Source: Bacteroidales bacterium (GTDB lineage: Bacteria; Bacteroidota; Bacteroidia; Bacteroidales; F082). From it: DNA of 5,262 nucleotides. Every line of letters starts with the position of its first letter. Position 1 is the stretch's first letter. The notes beneath the pieces were generated by a model. It was not told the DNA's origin. It saw only the letters and a list, made by a program, of their open reading frames with translations, and searched no databases. The DNA is taken from the NCBI GenBank assembly GCA_017508895.1, contig JAFWRA010000048.1, positions 1 through 5,262 on the forward strand. Direction: 5' to 3'. Positions 1 to 5,262 of this stretch are shown here, one piece after another. Both the position numbers and the translations under genes were made by a program.

Positions 1-82
1 CATGAAGTCGAAAGGCTACGAAATCGGCGATGTAAGTGAGAAGGATTTGTATCGGGAAATGATTTTCAAATTGATGCACTGA
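1..82 (+). CDS. 3' end of an unidentified gene upstream of dtd (partial)
   Basis: An open frame enters from the left edge and gives 26 readable residues, beginning MKSKGYEIGD and ending IFKLMH, before TGA at 80-82. The ATG at 2-4 need not be the real start because only one base precedes it. The reason to believe the frame is coding is its junction: its TGA shares one base with the dtd ATG (TGATG at 80-84), the usual sign of translational coupling between genes of one operon. The tail is lysine- and glutamate-rich and shows no membrane segment. I do not recognise the family. In Bacteroidota, dtd is often found near DNA-repair or nucleotide-metabolism genes, but this tail matches none that I can name. 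A free-standing 26-codon ORF is possible but less likely. Confidence 0.55.
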   Translation, partial: MKSKGYEIGDVSEKDLYREMIFKLMH

Positions 83-534
83 TGAGAATTGTAGCACAAA
101 GAGTGACCCACGCTTCCGTCACGATTGGCGGGAAGGTGAAATCTGAAATCGGCCTCGGAATGATGATATTGCTTGGCATTGAGGAGGCCGACACTGCCGA
201 GGATGTGGACTGGCTTTGCACCAAACTCAGCAAGCTCCGCATCTTCGACGACGGCAACGACGCGATGAATTTGGACATCAACCAAGTGGGAGGTTCTTTC
301 CTCGTCGTGAGCCAGTTCACGCTCCATGCCTTGACCAAGAAGGGCAACCGCCCGAGTTTTATCCGTGCCGCACGCCCCGAGCAGGCCATTCCGCTTTATG
401 AATTGTTCTTGAAACGCTTGGCCGAAATCTCAGGCCGCGAAGTGCAAAGCGGCGAGTTCGGCGCGATGATGGCCGTGGAGTTGCTCAACGATGGCCCGGT
501 GACGGTTTTGATGGACTCGAAGCGGCGTGAATGA
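82..534 (+). CDS. dtd: D-aminoacyl-tRNA deacylase (DTD)
   Basis: This cytoplasmic enzyme hydrolyses the ester bond of D-amino acids (and glycine mischarged on tRNA-Ala) from tRNA, keeping D-residues out of proteins. The 150-residue product has the usual family length and is complete. It opens with MRIVAQRVTHASV, the typical DTD N-terminus. The first signature, SQFTL, is at residues 77-81 and is followed by KKGNRPSF at 86-93. The second signature, NDGPVT, at 136-141 carries the Gly-cisPro pair (138-139) that screens chirality at the active site. DTD acts as a homodimer in characterised members. The ATG at 82 is supported by the conserved N-terminus and by the TGATG overlap with the preceding gene; no clear Shine-Dalgarno sequence is present, so translation is probably coupled. 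The gene ends 14 bp from a convergent protease gene. Nothing essential appears missing. Confidence 0.97.
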   Translation: MRIVAQRVTHASVTIGGKVKSEIGLGMMILLGIEEADTAEDVDWLCTKLSKLRIFDDGNDAMNLDINQVGGSFLVVSQFTLHALTKKGNRPSFIRAARPEQAIPLYELFLKRLAEISGREVQSGEFGAMMAVELLNDGPVTVLMDSKRRE

Positions 535-548
535 AAAGATACAAAAAA

Positions 549-2648
549 TCATTCCACCACAATCTTCCGTGTCTCATCACCCATTTTCACGAGATAGATT
601 CCTTGGGGCAATTCCAGTTTTCCTTTGCCATTGATTTCCTTTGTCAGAATGGTTTGACCGATGGCGTTTACGACGGTCAAAGTGCCAAAGCCTTCAATCG
701 TCACATATCCGTTGCTTGGGTTGGGATAGAGTTTGAAAGTGCTTCTATGGTTCTCGCAAACAGCATCATACAGTGTGGTGCAAAACTCAGCCTCGGGGCT
801 TATGGGTGAGGCATAATGTGAGCGCGTTTCCATTTTGCGTTGTGTGAAAAGATAGGACGTGCCTGGCGTAAGCCCTTCAAACAAAGGAGAACTTTGCCAT
901 GCGCCCCCATTGATGTTATACTCGCCATCCTCTATGGCGACAAGGGTGATGCTTGTTTCGGTGTTGCTTTCCAATTGGGGAGCCTCAGGCATGGTTTGCT
1001 CGGCTTTTCTCACTGGGCCGACAATGGGCGAAACCACACTTCCGATGCAGTTTTCGGCTGACACTTGTACACGGATAATCTCGTCTATGTCGTCCTCTGT
1101 CAATGTATAAGTCTGGAATACAGCGTTTTCAATGTATGTTGTGTCTCTTCGCCATTGGTAAGTCAACGCGCCAAAGTCGGGAATAGGTGGCATGGAACTC
1201 AAATCGGCCTCGGCGGTCAACGTTTGCCCGAAAACCGGATCGCCGACAATCTTGACTTCGCCGATCAATGAAGGGATGATGCTGTCGTTCAATAACTTGT
1301 CGATAGCACCATACGCGTTGAGCCTTCTGCTTTCGGCGACAAGTCCGTCGAGGGAAGGCAAATGGTCGGCACCGTCGAAAAGCGACTGTTTTACCGAAAG
1401 GCAGAAACTGGCTGGGTCGCTTTTGCAGGCTACCATTTTTTCGTAAGGCAAGGCCGCATACATCAGTGCAATGGTTCCCGAAACTTGTGGGGTGGCCATC
1501 GAGGTTCCGGTTGAGTTGCCGTAGTCGTTGTTGGGTGTCGTGGAATAGATGCTCGTTCCAGGAGCGCCAAGGTCGATATTGTTGATGCCATAACCGGCGC
1601 TTCCGTATTTCTCGTCGGCGGAAGTGGTGTTGGTAATGCCAATCAAATAGTTGCCCGGACAAGCAGAGGGAACATCACCAACCACATCGACGTTTACGTT
1701 CATGTTGGGTCCGGCGCCGCAGCTCAATATGCCCACGTTGCCCATTTCGTCGTACATCGAGCACCAAATGGGATAGTCGTCAGGATTCCCATAATCGACA
1801 CCGAAAGAGGAATTGGTGGCCACGATGAAAGCACCTTCCTCGCCGTTGGTTTCGTTGTATCGCGCCCGCATTTCCAAAGCATACGAGTAGGCCTCCACAA
1901 CGATGGACTCATTGCTCGAACTCCCACATATGGACATGACTTTCACGTTCCAGTTCACGCCGCAAACACCTTTTCCGTTGTTTCCGACGGCTCCGATGAT
2001 GCCCGATACATGGGTGCCGTGATGGTTGGCACCTACAGTTCCATTGTGGTTGTAGGCATTCCATCCACGATAGTCGTCAACATAGCCATTGTTGTCGTCG
2101 TCGATGCCATTATAGGGAATTTCATGGATGTTTCTCCAACAATTGAGGTCTTCGTGGGTCCAATCCGCGCCACCGTCGATGACGGCCACAACGATGGTGT
2201 CGCCCGTCGCCGTGACACCGCCAGTGGTGAATTCTTCCCAGGCTTGCGGAAGGTTCATGATGGCTGGTGCCCATTGCATGTTATAATACGAGTCGTCAGG
2301 AACCGCTTCGCGCAGTTTGATGTTGGTGTGGTTGTTTTGTATGACCCGAACATCGGCGTTTTTCGACAGGCGGAGCATTTTTTCTTCTCTTGGCTCTTTA
2401 TTGTCGATGATTTCGAAAAGCCAGATAATCAGTCTTTTGGATAAAAGCCTTTTCGGCATGATTGCGGCATTGCACTTTGCGGCAAAGGTCGAGGCCTCCA
2501 CACCTTGCTCCAACCAGATGATGAGTTCGTTATCGACGTAGGAGGCTGTTTCTTCGCTTTTGGCATTTGATGGCGCTTGCTGTGCATGGGAAAACACGGA
2601 CAGAAGCATTACGCCTATAATGGCAGCGGATTTGAGTATGGTTTTCAT
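549..2648 (-). CDS. Secreted subtilisin-like S8 serine protease with Ig-like and Fn3-like modules and T9SS sorting domain
   Basis: This is a 699-residue exported endopeptidase. Residues 1-22 form a Sec signal peptide with a likely cut after SHA (20-22). Residues 23-113 look like a propeptide. The subtilase domain covers about 152-453, with Asp158 (VAVIDGG), His210 (HGTHVSG) and Ser383 (GTSMATP) as the triad and Asn315 as the oxyanion residue. An acidic loop at 180-192 (NGIDDDNNGYVDD) resembles metal-binding loops of related S8 enzymes. Residues 461-549 form an Ig-like module (GQTLTAEA, LTYQWRR, YTLTEDDI). Residues 550-625 form an Fn3-like module (ETSITL, NGGAWQSSP, GLTPGTSYLF). Residues 638-699 are a type A T9SS signal (LYPNPSNG, NAIGQ, QGIYLVKM, final RKIVVE). 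Export through the outer membrane and surface attachment or release are inferred from that signal. The ATG at 2646-2648 is chosen over an in-frame TTG seven codons upstream because it gives a standard signal peptide. Pro314 beside the oxyanion Asn is unusual. The substrate is unknown. Confidence 0.95.
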   Translation of the reverse strand: MKTILKSAAIIGVMLLSVFSHAQQAPSNAKSEETASYVDNELIIWLEQGVEASTFAAKCNAAIMPKRLLSKRLIIWLFEIIDNKEPREEKMLRLSKNADVRVIQNNHTNIKLREAVPDDSYYNMQWAPAIMNLPQAWEEFTTGGVTATGDTIVVAVIDGGADWTHEDLNCWRNIHEIPYNGIDDDNNGYVDDYRGWNAYNHNGTVGANHHGTHVSGIIGAVGNNGKGVCGVNWNVKVMSICGSSSNESIVVEAYSYALEMRARYNETNGEEGAFIVATNSSFGVDYGNPDDYPIWCSMYDEMGNVGILSCGAGPNMNVNVDVVGDVPSACPGNYLIGITNTTSADEKYGSAGYGINNIDLGAPGTSIYSTTPNNDYGNSTGTSMATPQVSGTIALMYAALPYEKMVACKSDPASFCLSVKQSLFDGADHLPSLDGLVAESRRLNAYGAIDKLLNDSIIPSLIGEVKIVGDPVFGQTLTAEADLSSMPPIPDFGALTYQWRRDTTYIENAVFQTYTLTEDDIDEIIRVQVSAENCIGSVVSPIVGPVRKAEQTMPEAPQLESNTETSITLVAIEDGEYNINGGAWQSSPLFEGLTPGTSYLFTQRKMETRSHYASPISPEAEFCTTLYDAVCENHRSTFKLYPNPSNGYVTIEGFGTLTVVNAIGQTILTKEINGKGKLELPQGIYLVKMGDETRKIVVE

Positions 2649-2675
2649 AATATTACAATTTTTAATCAAACTTTC

Positions 2676-2703
2676 AATCTGCGAAAATAATCATTTTCAG
2701 ATT
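2676..2703. repeat. Imperfect inverted repeat in the protease upstream region
   Basis: The left arm is AATCTG (2676-2681) and AAAAT (2684-2688), and the right arm is ATTTT (2693-2697) and CAGATT (2698-2703). All 11 pairs match, with a 2-base CG bulge at 2682-2683 and a 4-base loop at 2689-2692. The repeat lies 27 bp upstream of the protease ATG and covers the possible -7 promoter element. It could be an operator for a dimeric regulator. It is less convincing as a terminator for the upstream channel gene because no T-run follows it on the minus strand. Confidence 0.6.
2682..2689 (-). promoter_or_regulatory. Possible Bacteroidota -7 promoter element for the protease gene
   Basis: Read on the minus strand, 2689-2682 is TATTTTCG. 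This differs at one base from the Bacteroidota -7 consensus TAnnTTTG and is followed by CAGATTG. It would give a leader of roughly 25-30 nt before the ATG at 2648, with no Shine-Dalgarno sequence, as is common in this phylum. No TTTG-like -33 box is visible at the expected spacing of about 19-21 bp; the nearest TTGG (2720-2717) is 27 bp away. The call therefore rests on one half-site and its position. Confidence 0.3.
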
Positions 2704-2766
2704 ACTCGCCGCTTTTCCAATCAATTTCAAAAGAAATGCCTTCTTTGTATCCATAATAAAGCCCAG

Positions 2767-2801
2767 CAACTGACAACTGCAAACTCCTAACTTCTAACCA
2801 T
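2767..2801. repeat. Five-copy degenerate heptad tandem repeat
   Basis: On the plus strand the bases divide into five consecutive 7-mers: CAACTGA, CAACTGC, AAACTCC, TAACTTC and TAACCAT. AAC at positions 2-4 is present in all five and T at position 5 in four. The array begins 6 bp beyond the stop codon of the mechanosensitive channel gene. Short AACT-type heptads of this kind occur between genes in many Bacteroidota; that comparison is from general knowledge, not a search. Replication slippage is the simplest origin. A weak 5-bp hairpin (TTCTA 2792-2796 with TAGAA 2803-2807) overlaps its right end. Confidence 0.6.
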
Positions 2802-2807
2802 GTAGAA

Positions 2808-5262
2808 TCACTCCTCGTTGTTGTCGGCAATAATATGCAAGTCGCGCTGCGGGAACGGAATGGTGATGCCGTTGGCGTTCAAGGCGTTGTAGATGACCTC
2901 CTTGGCACGGTCGGCGTAGCCGATGTGCTCGGCGGCCAAGACATATTGCTTTACGTAGACTTCAACACCACTGTCGCCAAACCCTCCGAGTACCACATAG
3001 ATGCCTTTCTTCGGCTCCACGATTTCACGTCCGTAGGCGTCTTTGGTGCGCATCACCTGCATGGCGTCTACAATGATGTCGCGCACGCGTTGCATGTCGG
3101 TGCCGTAAGCCACGCTCACAGTCACCCTGAGGAACTCGTAGGAGTCGCTCTTGGTGAGGTTGGTGAAGCTCTTGGCAAACAACTCCGCATTGAGGAAAGA
3201 GACGGTGGTGCCGTCGATGGTCTCCACTTGGGTGGTTTGGTAATTGATGTCGGTGACCGCACCACGCACGCCGTCGCACACAATCCAGTCGCCAACCCGC
3301 AAACGTCCGCCCATGAGCTGGATGCCGTAAACGAAGTTGTTGATGATGTCCTTCAGCGCGATACCGATACCGGCTGACAAACCGCCTGCGATAAGCCCCA
3401 AAGAGCTGGTGGGGATTTGAAGGGTAACGATGAAGATGTAAACATAAACAAACCAAACGGATACGCTGATGAGGCTGTTGCCCAACGAGAGGTTGATTTC
3501 GTTGTTGCGGATGGCTTTTCGGTTGTACTTGCGGAGGAAGCGATTGTATTGGGTCTGCTGCCAGATGGTGCGGATGGCCTTGCTCAGGTAGCGGAACACA
3601 TAGAATAGCCCTGCAAGGAACAGAAGGTTATACAACGACACCCTAAACCCGTCGGCTCCATCGTGTTGGATGAAAGGCTCTATGAAAATTTGGCGATACA
3701 AGTCGTTGAATTCAAAGATGTTAAGTGCCCATCGGATGCACAACGGGAACAATATCAACACTAATAGCGGGACAATTACATCGTGAATCAGGTCGTAGAA
3801 CCATGTGGCTGAGAACAACAGCTTTTCCTTGGCTGCGCCTGACAGATAGGTGATTTTGGCCTTGTAGTCTTCCACTCGCTTGTCGAGGCGATGCTCTTTA
3901 TACCATAGTAGCAGGTGCCAAATGGTGGCAATGGCAAGGATGGCAGTCAGCAGGAAGAACCACCAAACCAAGATGATGAGTGCCATGAAAATGTAGCCGG
4001 CCCAACTGATGAGCATGGCAATGGCGGTAATGCCAAAGGAGAACCAGCCAATGATGGCATCGGTCCGCTCCGAAAGCCTGCTCCGTCGCAGATTGGAGAT
4101 CAACTGCCACACGGTCATAATCAGCAGAAGGGGAGGGAAGATGAAATTCAGGAAGGCGTTGGGCAGGAAAAGCACCCGACAGCTGATGACGAAGAGAGCC
4201 GTGAAAATAGTGGACAGGTAGCTTCGAATGCCGTGTTTGAGGTTCTTGGGTTCCAAACGGATGAGTTGCGCCGTCGTGATGGACATCAGTAGGAGGATGA
4301 AGGTGTGCGCCAAGCTGAGGGCCTTGGCCGTCCTGTCGTTTGATGTGGTTTCGTAGCTGAGCACGATAAACAAGACACAGGCCAACAGGAGTGCGATATA
4401 GCGTCTTTGTTCTTTGGCTACTGCTTGATTCAGTGGTTTCACGAGACGGTAGACCAGCCGCATCAGCAAGGCGGCAATGCCCCAAATGACGAAGAAGGAT
4501 AAAATATAAACCACCAGCCAAAACAGTGTGGTCGAGTTGTTGAAACGGCTGTCCTTGGTGTTTTCGCCTGATTCGCCGTCGTTTGACCATTTTTGGAAGA
4601 AATTCGAGGAGAATTTCTCGGCCATGGCGTTTTTGGCCTGTCGCCAATAGGCACCTGGGTTCATCAGGATTGTTCCCCAAGGAGTTTGGCCGTCCACGAA
4701 CACGTTTTTCTGAAGGATCTTGTAGTAATCCTGAGCATAGTCGTAGGATTCCTTCATGCGCAGCCAGGCTTCGATGTAGTAGGTGCTGTCGGCCATGACC
4801 ACTTCGCGCGTCTGGGCATAGATTCGCAGCAGTTGCGAAGCGTAGAAAATGCACGAGTCGCGTTCCATCTGCCCCATTTCGCTCAGGATGAACGGCGAAG
4901 TGCTTCCCTCTTTGGCAGCTGTGTCCTGCACCGCCATCGGGGCAACGAGGGTGTCCTCCTGCTCAGGCTGCTCCTCTTGCATGAGGGTTTCGTTGTGAGC
5001 CAGCAGGGCATCAATCGTGTCGTCGAAATAGGCAAGGCTGTCGCCGATGGCCAACGAGTCGCTGGCCAATGTGTCCTGTGATGCAATGAAGGCCATGACG
5101 AGGTTCACCTGCTCATACAGTTTTTGCTCCAAGAGGCTTTCGTTGTGTTGCAAGTGGGCGTCCAATGTGTCGTTATGATAGGCGAGGCTGTCGGGCACCA
5201 GTTCCACTTCCTTCAACTCGGGAGGAAGGCGGCGCAGTGCTTCAATAAGTCGCGCATAGCGG
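2808..5262 (-). CDS. Large MscS-family mechanosensitive ion channel (5' end outside window)
   Basis: This predicted inner-membrane channel opens under membrane tension to release solutes during osmotic downshock. The window holds 817 residues, numbered from the first full codon (5261-5259). The frame is open to the right edge, so the start and any signal peptide are missing. Residues 1-240 are extramembrane, include two 50-residue repeats (24-66 and 74-116), and are probably periplasmic. About ten hydrophobic segments lie at 246-267, 288-303, 318-333, 348-365, 371-389, 402-437 (two), 439-453, 494-513, 542-560 and 596-615. The pore helix equivalent to MscS TM3 is at 619-648 (GGLSAGIGIALKDIINN). 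The cytoplasmic vestibule follows, with RVGDWI (655-660), TTVSFLNAEL (685-694) in place of the usual IPN loop, and the end motif ITIPFPQRDL (799-808). Its length resembles MscK-type relatives more than small MscS, but the N-terminal region is not clearly homologous to MscK. The stop is at 2808-2810. Confidence 0.95.
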   Translation of the reverse strand, partial: RYARLIEALRRLPPELKEVELVPDSLAYHNDTLDAHLQHNESLLEQKLYEQVNLVMAFIASQDTLASDSLAIGDSLAYFDDTIDALLAHNETLMQEEQPEQEDTLVAPMAVQDTAAKEGSTSPFILSEMGQMERDSCIFYASQLLRIYAQTREVVMADSTYYIEAWLRMKESYDYAQDYYKILQKNVFVDGQTPWGTILMNPGAYWRQAKNAMAEKFSSNFFQKWSNDGESGENTKDSRFNNSTTLFWLVVYILSFFVIWGIAALLMRLVYRLVKPLNQAVAKEQRRYIALLLACVLFIVLSYETTSNDRTAKALSLAHTFILLLMSITTAQLIRLEPKNLKHGIRSYLSTIFTALFVISCRVLFLPNAFLNFIFPPLLLIMTVWQLISNLRRSRLSERTDAIIGWFSFGITAIAMLISWAGYIFMALIILVWWFFLLTAILAIATIWHLLLWYKEHRLDKRVEDYKAKITYLSGAAKEKLLFSATWFYDLIHDVIVPLLVLILFPLCIRWALNIFEFNDLYRQIFIEPFIQHDGADGFRVSLYNLLFLAGLFYVFRYLSKAIRTIWQQTQYNRFLRKYNRKAIRNNEINLSLGNSLISVSVWFVYVYIFIVTLQIPTSSLGLIAGGLSAGIGIALKDIINNFVYGIQLMGGRLRVGDWIVCDGVRGAVTDINYQTTQVETIDGTTVSFLNAELFAKSFTNLTKSDSYEFLRVTVSVAYGTDMQRVRDIIVDAMQVMRTKDAYGREIVEPKKGIYVVLGGFGDSGVEVYVKQYVLAAEHIGYADRAKEVIYNALNANGITIPFPQRDLHIIADNNEE
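4893..5192 (-). repeat. Tandem 150-bp (50-residue) duplication inside the channel gene
   Basis: Two adjacent in-frame units occupy about 5043-5192 and 4893-5042. The first begins DSLAYHNDTLDAHLQHNESL and the second DSLAYFDDTIDALLAHNETL; 14 of these 20 residues match, and both units close with a QDT motif. At DNA level my hand alignment of 4981-5040 with 5131-5190 gives 43 of 60 identical bases at an exact 150-bp offset. The units are acidic and Ser/Thr/Asp-rich and lie before the first membrane segment. The duplication is old enough to have diverged. Its function is unknown. Confidence 0.8.

Noticed and set aside
529..554. Bidirectional rho-independent terminator between dtd and the protease
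   Set aside because: The 6-bp stem is AT-rich with a 14-base loop and no T-run beyond the stem on either strand; its symmetry is explained by both genes ending GAA TGA.
531..809. Plus-strand 92-codon ORF starting with an ATGA overlap at the dtd stop
   Set aside because: It lies wholly antisense to the T9SS sorting domain and Fn3-like module of the protease, and its translation shows no recognisable family. The ATGA overlap is a by-product of the GAATGA junction.
1129..1662. Minus-strand 177-codon ORF within the protease
   Set aside because: It is a shadow of the subtilase and Ig-like coding sequence; the Arg/His-rich translation has no recognisable motif.
2010..2444. Plus-strand 144-codon ORF
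   Set aside because: It is antisense to the subtilase Asp and His motifs. The Val/Ile-rich repeats mirror Asn/Asp/His codons on the coding strand.
2649..2669. TTG start seven codons upstream of the protease ATG
   Set aside because: The ATG at 2648 yields a standard signal peptide beginning MKT; the extra residues MIKNCNI add nothing typical and TTG is a weaker start.
2724..2737. Small hairpin ATTTC-AAAA-GAAAT in the intergenic region
   Set aside because: A 5-bp, A/T-dominated stem is expected by chance in such sequence and has no terminator-like T-run.
2835..3377. Plus-strand 180-codon ORF
   Set aside because: It is antisense to the most conserved part of the MscS channel. Its Val/Gly/His-rich translation has the typical look of a codon-bias shadow.
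3898..4854. Minus-strand 318-codon ORF in a different frame from the channel
   Set aside because: It overlaps the hydrophobic channel frame completely. The product is rich in His, Arg, Gln and Pro with no domain pattern, while the channel frame encodes clear membrane helices.
5214..5216. TTG as the start of the channel gene
   Set aside because: The frame stays open for 15 more codons to the window edge with no in-frame ATG, and no signal peptide follows the TTG. The true start is most likely outside the window.

Overview
The window looks like chromosomal DNA from a member of the Bacteroidota, probably a Bacteroidales-type lineage. The strongest sign is the C-terminal type IX secretion (T9SS / Por secretion) sorting domain on the large protease, since this export system is essentially confined to that phylum. 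The AT-rich leader without a Shine-Dalgarno sequence and the NAACTNN-type heptad repeat between genes fit the same group. I cannot name a genus. Base composition looks even, and I see no insertion sequence, integrase, phage, CRISPR or RNA gene.

Layout, left to right. Positions 2-82 (+) hold the last 26 codons of an unidentified gene. Its TGA overlaps the ATG of dtd (82-534, +), a complete D-aminoacyl-tRNA deacylase. After 14 bp comes the 3' end of a convergent gene (549-2648, -), a secreted subtilisin-like S8 serine protease. It has a signal peptide, propeptide, catalytic domain, an Ig-like module, an Fn3-like module and a T9SS C-terminal signal. A 159-bp intergenic region (2649-2807) follows; it carries an 11-bp-stem inverted repeat over a possible promoter -7 element and a five-copy degenerate 7-bp repeat. 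The rest (2808-5262, -) is a large MscS-family mechanosensitive channel whose 5' end lies outside the window. Its N-terminal extramembrane region contains a diverged 50-residue tandem duplication.

The genes are not an obvious pathway. dtd is translational quality control and appears coupled to the gene before it. The protease is an exported, probably surface-attached or released enzyme. The channel is an osmotic safety valve. The protease lies downstream of the channel gene on the same strand, but the 159-bp gap with its own possible promoter suggests separate transcription. I find no convincing new multi-gene system. The points most worth a second look are the tandem duplication in the channel, the modular tail and altered oxyanion loop of the protease, and the two intergenic repeats.
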